Part shown: one piece after another, positions 44,143 to 54,799 of the stretch
Layout of the letters: each line of letters begins with the position of its first letter
How positions within the stretch are numbered: the first letter of the stretch is position 1
The notes under the pieces: generated by a model
Seen by the model: only the letters and a program-made list of their open reading frames with translations
The model's database searches: none
Told to the model about the DNA's origin: nothing
Position numbers and translations under genes: made by a program
Assembly (NCBI RefSeq): GCF_036850765.1
Contig: NC_089495.1
Span: forward strand, 208,928,347-208,992,346
DNA length: 64,000 nucleotides
Origin: Saccopteryx bilineata
Lineage: Eukaryota; Chordata; Mammalia; Chiroptera; Emballonuridae
Direction: 5' to 3'

Positions 44143-44270
44143 TCTCTGGGGGTGGGGGGAGCTCTTCCCCTGGAGGATGGGTTTCAGGTGCCACTCCGCC
44201 TCTCCCTGGAGGATGAGCCTCAGTTTCCCCACTCCCTAGTGGGGATCAGAGTCCAAGGCGCCCCCAGCCG
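44143..44270 (-). mobile_element. MIR fragment, reverse orientation (probable)
   Basis: TGGAGGATGAGCCTCAGTTT followed by CCCCACTCCCTAGTGGGGAT resembles the complement of the MIR core. Short. Confidence 0.5.
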
Positions 44271-44274
44271 AGCA

Positions 44275-45890
44275 CAGGAGCACACTGGCCATGGCTACAG
44301 CCAACTGGCCACCTGGTGGGCAGAGAAGGCAGCAGAGGGTTGGAGACCTGCTACTGGCTGAGCAACACGGGGCCATTGCCTCTGCCGACCCCCTCCCAAA
44401 AGCGGTTTATCCCGTGTGACGCCAAACCCCTGAACTAACTAAAAACCGGGAAGGAATTGGGATCGGGGGCGGGGGGGAGACATTTCTTTACTCGTGATAT
44501 TGCCACAACTTAACACATCTCTAGGACTCTGACTTAAGAGACACATTTTGTTGTGGTGGTGGTGGTGGTGGCCATTGCTGTTCCTTCGGAGTCCCGGTAC
44601 TTCCGAGCGGAGCCACCGTTTCCCACAGAATTGGGTTTTCCTTGGATTAATATCTTTGAAAATTAAGTTGATTTATAACTAATTTTCTCCTCATTTAAAC
44701 AGCGACCCGCAAGGGCTCCTCTGGGGAACCGGCGGGATCCGAGGACGGATTGGTTGCCAGGGAGGGCCCAGCGAAGCGGAATCTTTGCAAACACGGACAT
44801 ATGGCGGTGGACGAAAATATTGCGTTTCCTGGGTTTACACTTCTGCCTTCATTTTGAAGCAGTACGCGCACTTTACCGGGGCTCAGGGAACACTTAATCG
44901 GGTAAATTATAGAACAGCCCCGTCCGAGTGCCCCATTTTCAGACAATGAACAATGTCCCTGTCCTCGGCACACCTCCCGACCACGTTGGATGTGGGTCAG
45001 CCTCTTCAGGACCTCGGACAGATCCCCCCCCCCCCCCCCTAGCTTTGGAAGAGCCTGGGACACCAGGCACCAGCTCCTTCCCAGCCTGTGTGAGTGACTG
45101 AAGTGGGTCCTCTCTCTGTAGTCACCGTGGGAAGGGGGAGCGCGCTAAGAATGGCTGCCAGACGCTACCCAGAGCTGCAAACCCTCAGGTACTGCGTCCG
45201 TCCTGTTTGCATGGAAACCATTAGGCTTCACTCTCTGATGATTATTCTGGGGGCAGCACATGGCCTCTGTGTGAGCCTGTACGTCTTTGGGGTGGGGACA
45301 GGAAGCAGGTGAGGTGGCCGCTCTCTTACAACTACAGTTGCCCGAGGGAATCAAGAATGACCTCCACCACAAAATCTGCATTGTTTGGGGGGGGGAGCTA
45401 TTCAAGCCATTTATGTTGAGCTGAGTGATGCCACCACCCCCCTGGGTGGGCGACCATCCCTCCCATCACGGCCAGGCCCTCCGACTTCATCCTGAGTGAG
45501 TGACAGTCCTGGGCGATTCCAGAAAGCCCAGCTCTCTCCAGGCGGCCGATGAGACCTGAATTGCACTCAGGGCGGAGATTTTGCAAGCTCGGGCTTCAAC
45601 CATAGCAATTCCCTGGAAGCAGGTGGCACTTGCTACCTGGGGTGATAACGGGCACCTTAGAGAACGCCCGTAATGGTTCAGCTGGGGCGCCTGCAGGGAA
45701 GCACTTCCCTGAGCTCAGCTTGTCCGACGGTCTCGGCAGCAGGAGGGGGGGGGGCCGGAGCCGGACTTCCCAGGGCGGGGGGGCCACAGCCGGCACGGCT
45801 AAGGCAGTGTAACCTCACTCATTTTATTTCATTTTGATCGGGTGCAAGCCAGAACACTGACCTGATGTGAGAGACTTTGACCTCCTTCAC
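44275..45890. other. Unassigned sequence, no gene seen
   Basis: Landmarks: (GGT)n at 44553-44571; 16 C at 45024-45039; a less GC-rich block at 44630-44700. No gene recognised. Confidence 0.4.
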
Positions 45891-45896
45891 AGGAGG

Positions 45897-45975
45897 TTGT
45901 CGTTCAACCAACACATCTTTACGGAGCGGCTACAGTGTGTCCGGCAGATGCACATGGGACAGAGGAGATCAGGGG
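45897..45975 (+). mobile_element. LINE-2 3' fragment
   Basis: CGTTCAACCAACACATCTTT, then ACGGAGCGGCTACAGTGTGT, then CCGGCAGATGCACATGGGAC follow the LINE-2 3' end. Confidence 0.6.
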
Positions 45976-46047
45976 GTTAGGGGGGGCCCCTGCTCTGAGC
46001 CCCAGCTCTGTCTCTCACACCTTTGTATCTTCAGAGGAAGAGCAGAG

Positions 46048-46083
46048 AGGAGGAGGAGGAGGAGGAGGAGGAGGAGGAGGAGG
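46048..46083. repeat. (AGG)n microsatellite
   Basis: Twelve AGG units in a row. Purine-only strand. Confidence 0.97.
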
Positions 46084-46149
46084 GCCTCAGGTTCCGTGCA
46101 CGCTGAGGACCCGTTTCATCATCCGGATACTGTGACAGACCTCTAACTT

Positions 46150-46562
46150 AGGGCCTGAGAACACCCCAAACTCACTCTCGCTGCTTCTGGAGGCCAGATG
46201 CCTGGACTCAAGGTACCGGCAGGGCTGCATCCGAGTCAAAGCTCAAGGAGAGAATCTCTTCCGTGCTCTGCTCTCTCCAGCTCGTGGGGCCCAGGTGCAC
46301 GCCCGGCTCACAGCATCTCCCCCTTCCCAGCCTGCACCTGCCCTTCCCTCCCTGACTCGGGCCCTCTTGCTCCCTCCTACGAAGACCCTCTTAGCATGCT
46401 GACGTCAGGCCCCCAACAACCCAGGGCCACCTCCCATCTCGAGGTCCTGAACTTCACGGTATCTGCAAAGTCCTTGTCGCCATGGAGGGGCCACACCCAC
46501 TGGTTCCAGGGATTAGAACGTGGACATCTTTGGGGGGCATTCCTTCCACCGACCACAGGAAC
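46150..46562 (-). mobile_element. MaLR-type solo LTR, reverse orientation
   Basis: Read as given: TGCTTCTGGAGGCCAGATGC, GGTACCGGCAGGGCTGCATC, GAGAATCTCTTCCGTGCTCT, ATCTGCAAAGTCCTTGTCGC, GGTTCCAGGGATTAGAACGT, GACATCTTTGGGGGGCATTC. This ordered set is the complement of a widespread ERVL-MaLR-class LTR. It is an ancient non-autonomous retroviral-like fossil without coding capacity. The subfamily is not assigned. Confidence 0.75.
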
Positions 46563-46579
46563 CAGCCCAAATCCTCTGT

Positions 46580-47875
46580 TCATGTTTAACTGGAATTCCG
46601 CATTAGCACGTGCAGTGCGGACACATTCCTGTCCCCCCTACCCCGTCGGGGAGAAACACGTCACTCAGGAAATGGACGGTCCCTGTTTCCCTCGCTGGAG
46701 AGTTTTCTAAATGCCAGGATTCGGGATCTGTGCAGCAAGGAGACAATCTCTGAAATGGTCACACTCGCTTTCGTTTTTCCCGGAGGTCAGAGGATCCTTT
46801 TGAGCATAGAACTTTCTGGAATTTCCTCTGTAGCAAGGCTCCGGCATAGAAACTCCCATCTGTGAGAGGCCGTGGGGTGGCTACCTCGGTGCCGGGGGAG
46901 GATGCAGGGGTTTGCTCTGCACGTCCCTCCCCCCACCCCCACAGACAGAGTGGGGCCCGGGCCGGCGATCCCCGGAGAGCCCACGTTGTGTACGCCGTCT
47001 CCATGGGAACGGCCCTCCTTGGCAGCGTGGACTCCCGGGAGCGGGAAACATTTTCACAAAGCATCATTAACCCGCTGGCAATCCGACGAGCAGTCAGGAG
47101 AGGAAGACCAGAGCCGGGAGCTGCGGGGATAGGAGAGCGGGGGCGGGGGACAGTTTTCTCTGCGGGAGGCGCACTCCTCGGGGCTGCAGGCAGGGAGAGG
47201 GCAGCGTGGAAGGGCCTCCAGGATTCCCGTCGGTCCCCGTGTCCCTCTAGCCACAGGGGCCAGGGTGGTGCCCTGTCCAACAGAGCCCTCGTCAGAGTGA
47301 GGGTCCCAGCCGGAGCTGGCGTCTCCTGGTAGCGGTGTGAGGGAGCGTGCCTGAGGATGACCCCGCCTTGAGAGATCTCCGGAGACCCCGCGGGGCCCGC
47401 AGCAATGGGGCTTGCTTCCAGGCTGGTGCGGGGACACTTGGCTGATGCCAGACGAGGCGGTGTGTGGGGCCGTGACAACACTGAGCTTCAAGACTCTTGC
47501 TTGTCGGCTGGCCAAAGACTCGGGCCAAGAAGCGTCAGACCCAAGAGACTGTGACCTCGGGCTGCCCGGAGTGCGTCCTGCCCCGGGACATCTAGGAGGG
47601 GACGTGTCCTGCCCGGCCTGGCTGCCCTCCTTCCTCCCTAGTGACCTCTTCCTGTGAACTCTCAGAATCCTGTCTGAGCTGGGGACAGGTGTCTCCTGTG
47701 ACGATCGTCCCTGTGCGGGTGCCTAGACTTGGGGCAGGCTGGGCGGCTCCTCCATCAGCTGATAACCAGAAAAATCAGTCATAGGACTCCATGGCCGGGA
47801 GTCAGCAGGGCTGGTCCCTTCTGAGGCTGCGAGGGGAGCCTGCCCGGGGTCTCCGCTCGGTGCAGGTGGTCTGCG
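46580..47875. other. Unassigned sequence, no gene seen
   Basis: A 240-codon minus-strand frame (46759-47481) overlaps frames on the opposite strand and has no recognised domain. X-box-like GTCTCCATGGGAAC at 46997-47010. Confidence 0.4.
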
Positions 47876-47879
47876 GCCC

Positions 47880-48075
47880 CTTGGACTTTTCTTCTCCCTG
47901 TCTCTGTCCTAATCTCCCCCTTCAATAAGGACATATTGGATGAGGCCACCCAACGACCTCATTTTTAACTGGATCGCCCCTGTGAACATCCTCTCTCCAA
48001 ATAACGTCAGATTCTGGGGTACTGGGGGTGCAGACCCCAATGTGTGATGGTGGTGGGGGGCACAATACAGTTCAG
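47880..48075 (-). mobile_element. MaLR-type LTR 5' part, reverse orientation
   Basis: CTAATCTCCCCCTTCAATAA, then GACCTCATTTTTAACTGGAT, then CTCTCCAAATAACGTCAGAT, then TCTGGGGTACTGGGGGTGCA, then GGGGGGCACAATACAGTTCA match the complement of the 5' half of a MLT1-like LTR. Non-coding fossil. Confidence 0.8.
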
Positions 48076-48124
48076 AGCAGTAGATCACCTCATCGGAGCC
48101 CCAAAAACAATAACATTCGTGCCC

Positions 48125-48232
48125 CCAACTTACAGGCGTGGAGAGCGAGTCTTCAAAGGGGGAACTAGCGTACCCCGAGCCACGGGCCTCACAGAGAATG
48201 GAGCTGGGACTCGGAGGCCAGCTAGCTCCGCC
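48125..48232 (+). mobile_element. MIR-like fragment (weak)
   Basis: CCAACTTACAGGCGTGGAGA, a CGAGTCTTCAAAGGGGGAAC word and GAATGGAGCTGGGACTCGGA resemble the MIR second half, but divergence is high. Confidence 0.4.
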
Positions 48233-48234
48233 TG

Positions 48235-49590
48235 TCAGTACCCCGAAACACGCACTCGGGTCTCCCGTGACATCTGAGCTCGCCCAGTCTATGTTTCTGA
48301 AAAAACGGCAGGTGATCCCCACAGACGGCGCCTGTCTGTGTGCCACCTGAGAATGGCTCTGGTGGGGAGGCCGGGAGAGGTGTGCCAAGTACCCCAAAAT
48401 AGAGTGGACGGCCCTGAGTGCCCGAGAGCCCCGAGGGGCAGCAGCGTGGTCCTGCCACCCGGGGCTGAACACCCGAAGACGTTGAAGACGGAGCCCGGAA
48501 ATACCAACGTCCCCAAGGAGGGCACGGCGAGATCTGAATGTGTCCTTGAATTTTTTTTTCTTTTGGTGGCAAAAAAGAAGGAAACCATTTGAGCTAGCAT
48601 CAGCCAGGAGAGGGAGGACTCATTGGGAGGATCCCTGGGCTTATCAGGGTGCAGGTCAGAAGGGCAGGCCAGCCGGGGTGGGGCCTGAGGCAAGAGCCGT
48701 CCTCTCTCTGGACTTCTGCGGTTCATGCTGGCTGGGCTTCGCCCCAGCCCTGTGCTGTCTGCACCCCACGGCAATGGTGGTGGCTCGGTCCCCGTGGGCC
48801 CCCAGTTTACAGGCACTGGCAGGGGGGGTGACAGCCAACCAAGAATCTCTCGGACCCAGATCCAGTTTCCTGGGACACGGACTCTGAATGGTCTCAACCC
48901 TGGTCACGTGTCCACCAACTGTCCACCCAATGGTGGCCAGGTGTGAGATTATGAGGTGCAGCTACGGTGGCCGGTGCACCCCAGGGGGCAAGGGAAGGAT
49001 GTCAGGGGAACCTTTTGTGCTGAGCCAAGATCCTCCTCCCCGCACCCCCAGGAGGCTTTCCTCCCTCTGGTCCCACCCACCTCAGGAGGGTTGAGCTCCG
49101 CGGCGGTGTTTTCAGGACTGGGTTTAGAAATCAGGGAGCCTGACAGGAGACTGGAGGCAGCAGCACCATCGTCGAAGGGATAGACGGGTCTGTGCGGCGG
49201 GGGGGGGGGGGGGGGGGGTGCTGTCCACAAAGCCAGCGTTTCCAAGTCCACGGGCAGCCCACCTCTCCACACGGGCCACCCGCCACTGCTCCAGTTTCTT
49301 AGCAACTAAATACCTGACTAATATTCCATTCCCCCCCCCCAGGGCTTTAAGAGCCGCAAGATATTAATTCCGAGTAAGACATCTAAATTGTTACTCTGGA
49401 AACTCGTGTGCAAGCCCTTCACAGATGCGATGATGAAAAGCCACATTATAAATATCCTGGAGTGTTGCACCCTAACCTTCCCCAGGAGCGGGGCCATGGG
49501 TCCCTGTCCCCCCACGTCCGTTTGGCTGGTTGTGGTGGTGGCTGTGAGCCCCACATCCCTTCCTTCCTCCGTGTGGCCCCCGTAGGGAAG
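48235..49590. other. Unassigned sequence, no gene seen
   Basis: Includes the 20-G run at 49199-49218 and 10 C at about 49329-49340. A 202-codon minus-strand frame (48289-48897) has no recognised domain. Confidence 0.4.
49199..49218. repeat. Poly-G tract, 20 G
   Basis: Longest G homopolymer in the window. Strong quadruplex potential and a common site of sequencing error. Confidence 0.95.
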
Positions 49591-49594
49591 GGGG

Positions 49595-49745
49595 CGGCCG
49601 GTGCTGGGATTTGAACTCCAGACGGACATGTGCTATCTCAGGGACCCTGAGGAGTCCGTAACCTCTCCGGGGCTCGGCCTGTCCCCCTGGAGGCTGGGAA
49701 CAGGGTCATGCACTCACAGCTTGGGGCCCGTGGGCGACTCCAGGG
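49595..49745 (-). mobile_element. MIR fragment, reverse orientation
   Basis: GGTGCTGGGATTTGAACTCC, then GTCCGTAACCTCTCCGGGGC, then TCGGCCTGTCCCCCTGGAGG, then GGGTCATGCACTCACAG correspond to the complement of MIR (GGATTCAAACCC… CCTCAGTTTCC). Confidence 0.65.
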
Positions 49746-50132
49746 GTGACAACAGAGGATGGCTTGGGGGGGGGGTCAGAGCCGGGGGAGGACAGTCACT
49801 GACAAAGGGAACACAGCCGCCCAGGACACCGGGTGTGTCCAAGTGGCGCTCAGAGTCGAAAGTACAGCTCTGTATGCAACTCCTGGGAAAGGGGATTTCA
49901 AAACAAAAAGCGGCCAGTTTCCACTTCTGCCTCCTGACAACAAATCAACACTGAACAGATTGAAACATCCATAGCTGTTCTTGGCTCTGTAAGCGAGAGG
50001 GGGACACAGCGCACATCGCTTGGGGCGTTGCTGAGTCCCGGCCCCCCAAGCTGTGACATCGCCCATGCCGGCCAGGTCCTGCGAGCGCGAAGCCGCCAGG
50101 TGCAGGCTCAGGTGTAAGAGCTGAGAGGAGTG

Positions 50133-50243
50133 CGCTCTGGGCACGTGGGGAGGGCGGGGCCTCCTGAGCGGTGGAAGTGATTGCCAGCCATGCTCTGGGC
50201 ACGTGGCGGGGCCTCCCAAGCGGCGGACGTGATTTCCGGCGGC
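50133..50243. repeat. Two-copy duplication, about 57 bp
   Basis: GCTCTGGGCACGTGG, GGCGGGGCCTCC and AAGTGATT/ACGTGATT occur twice, starting near 50127 and 50189. Diverged. Confidence 0.8.
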
Positions 50244-50284
50244 CACAGAGACTTCACCGAGATGGAGACACGGAGCGTCCCCAG

Positions 50285-50410
50285 GCGCACCGGGCTGCAG
50301 GTAAGAGCCTGGCTTCTGCTGGCCGACTGCTTCGGGCCCGTGCTCAGACTCCTGAAGCCTCAGCCTCCCCATCTGGACAGGGGCGCCACGTCTGGAAAGT
50401 GGGAATATTA
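50285..50410 (-). mobile_element. MIR-like fragment, reverse orientation
   Basis: CTGAAGCCTCAGCCTCCCCA followed by TCTGGACAGGGGCGCC and GAAAGTGGGAATATTAAGAC resembles the complement of the MIR core. Confidence 0.55.
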
Positions 50411-50484
50411 AGACCGGTGACTTCTGTGGTTGACTGGAAGAGCTATGTGGGCATTCGCTGATGCCGCCACCTCTTCCCATTCTG

Positions 50485-50590
50485 TCCCCACGACCCTTAC
50501 ATATATAGACCAGGGAACAGAGGCCCCGGGAAGGCGTCTGCCCGAAGTCCCACGGGCAGAGCTGGTGGCCAGCCCTCCGCAGGGAGCAAC
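50485..50590 (+). mobile_element. MIR-like fragment
   Basis: CCCTTACATATATAGACCAG, then GGAACAGAGGCCCCGGGAAG, then CCCGAAGTCCCACGGGCAGA follow the MIR second half. It lies about 75 bp after a reverse-oriented fragment, so the two could pair weakly. Confidence 0.5.
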
Positions 50591-50594
50591 ACCC

Positions 50595-52240
50595 AGACGC
50601 CGCGTGCTTCACGGGAAAATACGTGGAGAAGTACGCAGCTGAGCGGCCCGGTGCCCAGGGGGAGAGCTGCTCAGCCCAGCGCCCGGGCGGCCGGCAGTCC
50701 TCATTAACGCATTGTCACCGCCACACAGGGATAATTGACATGTGTGGGGCATTTAATTGAAACTAAGTTTAAAATAGCTTGAGTGTTAAGTGCATTTTAT
50801 GCTAATTCCTTGAAAATTGGTCGTCCGTCTGTAGGGAGTGAGTGAACGAGAAAGAGGCTTAACCAAACCTTCCCAGACGCCCGAGACCCCCATGGGAGGG
50901 GCAGGCGTGGCCACGTGGGTCATGCTGGGGGGGGGGGCTAAGCTCACAGCCGCGTGCTTCAGTGCCTGGCACAGCTCAGGGACGAGCCGTGCATTCATAG
51001 AAATACGTGCATGAATATGAGACCACAGTTAAGCCCCTGCAAAAACCCCCACCAAGAATGCAACCCAGAAAACAATGACCTTCCCATGACCTTCAGAGCT
51101 CACAGACTGTAACAGCGGAGCTCCCAAAATTTGCAAAGAAAAGCAGCACCAGGCACTGTGCCCCCCCACACACACACCCTGTTCCTCTTCCAACCACAGG
51201 GCCCCTGCACCCTCGACCTCAACCCGGCCTGCTGGAGCACCCCCTCCCCAAGGTGCATCCAGAACCCTGTGAGTCTAATGACCTGGGAGACACGTGCAGA
51301 AACCCAATCTGCATGTCGACAATATGGCCGGGTAGGAAGAGAGCATGCAAAGCGTTTCCCAAGCCTGCCAGAGCCTCTTCGGACGGCGTCGTGAGACATG
51401 CTCCCCATGAAGTACTAGAAACAGTGTGAGATTTAAAACCACCCAGGGACATCTTTGAGTGACACCGCCTCCCCTTCCTGCGGTGATATGAAAAGAAATG
51501 ACTTAGATGTGGGAGACCACAGAGTGCTACCCAGGGACCCCCTTCCCGCCCCCCACAGTCCAGAGGAGTTGAATAAATCGCCACATTGATGTCATGTCAT
51601 TCATCACCCGGCCACCACCCCAGTGGTGTCGGGAATGTCCCCACAGGAATAGAGCTAGATAATCAAACTTTCTCCAGGACCTGCTGAAGTCACTGACTCT
51701 CGTTTCCAAGAAACCATGCCGGTCTAACATCCACGGTATGGGCTCCTTCTCTCTGCCAAACAAAACCAAACGTTCGATTCAAATACATCCGTCCATGAGG
51801 ACAGCCGAGAGCCCAAAGGAAGCAGCCTTCCTCTAAGCAAAGGCACCTCGTCCAGGTGGCGGATGCTCTGTTGACCGTCCCCATGGGCACAAGTGTGACC
51901 GCCACCCTGCAGGACATGGCGCTGTGTCTACAGTGGGCTCTGGGTGGGGTCACCAGGTCACGAGGGTATTCGGAGCCCAGCGTCCTTGCTCACTCATGGC
52001 CGTCCCTCTGGGAGAGGAGGTGAGTGCTGGCCTTGGACGGGAGCCTTTCCTAAACCCCACGCCTCCTTCTCTGTGCAGCTGTGGCCCCCGCCCACTCTGG
52101 GGGCCACGGGCCTTCTCCAAGTTTACCATCTGCTGTTGACAGCATGCATCCCATTCTGAATCTCCTCCCACTGGTTTGACGTTACCAGTTCCTGCGGGCA
52201 GACCACGTGAGCAGCCCTGCTCCACCTCCTTTCCAGGGGT
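50595..52240. other. Unassigned sequence, no gene seen
   Basis: A less GC-rich stretch at 50700-50830 (TGATAATTGACATG-like words; TTTAAAATAGCTTGAG) could be conserved non-coding DNA. No gene recognised. Confidence 0.4.
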
Positions 52241-52242
52241 TC

Positions 52243-52433
52243 CAGGGGTCCCCAAACTTTTTACACAGAGGGCCAGTTCACTGTCCTCAGACCGTTGGAG
52301 GGCCGCCACATACAGTGCTCCTCTCACTGACCACCAATGAAAGAGGTGGCCCTTCCGGAAGTGCAGTGGGGGGCCAGATAAATGGCCTCAAGGGGCTGCA
52401 TGTGGCCCACAGGCTGTAGTTTGGGGACGCCTG
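52243..52433. mobile_element. Non-autonomous hAT-type DNA transposon, 191 bp
   Basis: The ends are inverted: CAGGGGTCCCCAAACT at the left and AGTTTGGGGACGCCTG at the right (complement CAGGCGTCCCCAAACT, one mismatch in 16). The interior has CAGACCGTTGGAGGGCCG, CACTGACCACCAATGAAAGA and TGCATGTGGCCCACAGG-like words that I recall from a common mammalian hAT family. No transposase frame is present, as expected for such a short element. I could not find a matching 8-bp target duplication, so the outer few bases may be decayed. Confidence 0.85.
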
Positions 52434-52439
52434 GTAGAC

Positions 52440-53955
52440 AGAGGTTGTCACAGTGCCGGTCCCTTGGCTTTTCCAATAGGATGTGACAGACGTGGGTTCT
52501 ACCCCCCGGTTCTGCCCTGGCCCTCCACAATGAGATTCACTGTTTCCTACAGACTTAGACAGGGATCTGGCTGCCAGCAGATGCTTTTCCACCAGAGTTC
52601 ACAGCCCCCCACCCCCACCCTCCATCCTCCATCCCCATACGGACGTGATTCAGCCTATCGTGAATCAATCACCGCATTTGGAAATCCAACGAACAGCTGT
52701 CCTCCCTGGAGAAAGAGTCTAACACCAACTGTTCACCCTCCGACGTCTTGGGCTTTTAAAAATATATTTATATATATAATTAATTATCATTATCATCAAG
52801 AAGCGCCAGGTGTCTGTGAAGGTGCCCAACGGCACGGATGTAGTTGGGACGTTGGACACATGGACGGGTCTTCCCTAAATAGAATGGATACATCTTACCC
52901 CGCAAACTTGCGCGGGGGTACTGGGGCACCCTCCCTGCCGCAAACTCTGGCCCGCGCTGGGATGTCGCCAGGTGGCAGACGGGGCGCACGGGGGAGCATT
53001 GGGGGTTCATCACTACCGCCAACGATTTACCAAGCAGCTGCTTGTGCGAATGCTCTGGAATGAACACGATCCTGACCGCCATGTCTGTCCAAAAGGAGGT
53101 GTGGCCTCCGCTTAAAAACAAAACGGCCTTTCAAAGAGGGAGATGGAGGAGCAAAGCTATTCTGGAATCATCAGTTCGGACAGAAGCCCAGGCCATGTTC
53201 CGAGGAGGAGATGAAGGCGGTGAGCGTTTATGAGAAAGGGAAGGGGCGGTTCCACCCACTGCAGGGAGGTGTTGCTATGGGCACCGATGAGGTAACACAG
53301 GGTCACTGGTCGTAAACAGTGCTTTTAATGCTCAGCCTGATCCTCACAATCTGCATTTTCTTCCCTTGAGAGCCACCCCCGGTGGCCACTCAGAGCAGGG
53401 AGGAGTGCGCAGACTGCCACCCCCCACCCCCACGCCGAGCTGCCCCCCAGCTGCCACAGGGTCCTGAGGTGCCTCACCCCATGGGGACTCGGTTTCCTCT
53501 TCCGCACAGGAAGGATACAGCAGCCTCCTGCTTCTTTGGGCTTTTGCAAGCAGCTGATGAGGTTGTGGGCACACCCATCCTTCTGTGCATCAAGGGACCC
53601 CGATATGACGATATGATCCAGCATCAGTCCATCCCGGAATCAGTCACTCACTCGGATCCTGCAAAACGGGACTCAGCCACCGTTCCAACGGAGAAATAGT
53701 GAGAATTCTGGTGAAAGACGAAGCCCTTCTTCTGAGCCCGCTGTCCCGGGAAGAGACGCAGCCTTCTCTGCCCAATCCCCATGCTGACAAAGACACAGTT
53801 TGGAGAAGACACAGTCCATCGCAAAGGTCAATGGTTGGCCTTCTGCACGCTTCCTACGGCTGGGAGAGAGCACAGGGACGGGAGGACCCAGGCCTCACTG
53901 GACAGAGCAAGCACGCCAGCCCCCGCCTCCCTCCATCGCTGCGCCTGCCTGAGGC
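52440..53955. other. Unassigned sequence, no gene seen
   Basis: Includes an AT tract at about 52757-52795 and MIR-like words near 53320-53360 and 53487-53510 too weak to call. X-box-like GTTGCTATGGGCAC at 53271-53284. Confidence 0.4.
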
Positions 53956-53958
53956 CTG

Positions 53959-54557
53959 CACAGTCCCCCTCTAACTATCCGCTCCATCCCTCAGGACGGC
54001 CACAGTCCCCCTCTAACTATCCGCTCCGTCCCTCAGGACGGCCACAGTCCCCCTCTAACTATCCGCTCCGTCCCTCAGGACGGCCACAGTCCCCCTCTAA
54101 CTATCCGCTCCGTCCCTCAGGACGGCCACAGTCCCCCTCTAACTATCCGCTCCGTCCCTCAGGACGGCCACAGTCCCCCTCTAACTATCCGCTCTGTCCC
54201 TCAGGACGGCCACAGTCCCCCTCTAACTATCCGCTCCGTCCCTCAGGACGGCCACAGTCCCCCTCTAACTATCCGCTCTGTCCCTCAGTCCGGCCACAGT
54301 CCCCCTCTAACTATCCGCTCCGTCCCTCAGGACGGCCGCAGTCCCCCTCTAACTATCCGCTCTGTCCCTCAGGATGGCCGCAGTCCCCCTCTAACTATCC
54401 GCTCTGTCCCTCAGGACGGCCACAGTCCCCCTCTAACTATCCGCTCTGTCCCTCAGGACGGCCACAGTCCCCCTCTAACTATCCGCTCTGTCCCTCAGGA
54501 CGGCCACAGTCCCCCTCTAACTATCCACTCTGTCCCTCAGGACGGCCACAGTCCCCC
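53959..54557. repeat. Minisatellite, 14 copies of a 42-bp unit
   Basis: CACAGTCCCCCTCTAACTAT recurs exactly every 42 bp from 53959 to 54505, and a partial unit starts at 54547. Copies vary at few positions: CCGCTC[C/T]GTCCCTCA, GGACGGCC versus one TCCGGCC, and two copies with GCCGCAGT. The homogeneity points to recent expansion or conversion. Since 42 is divisible by three, a 354-codon frame with a 14-residue repeat crosses it; I do not consider this coding. Confidence 0.98.
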
Positions 54558-54799
54558 ACAGGGGAAGTAAAAGGAAACAGTCCCAGAAGAAAACACAGTC
54601 TCAGGATGAATTCCCTCCCGTGTGCAAACAAGAGCGGGCCAGGAACACAGGGAACATGGGGAACACGAGGAACACGGGGCACCAGGCGTGAACGAGCCTG
54701 CTCTCTCTGGGTGAGGCCTCCGGATAGGGATGCCCAGGGCCCAGGTGGGCGATCACGCCTCCACTCCGTGCTGTGGACCCAGGAGCTCGGCAGGTGTGG

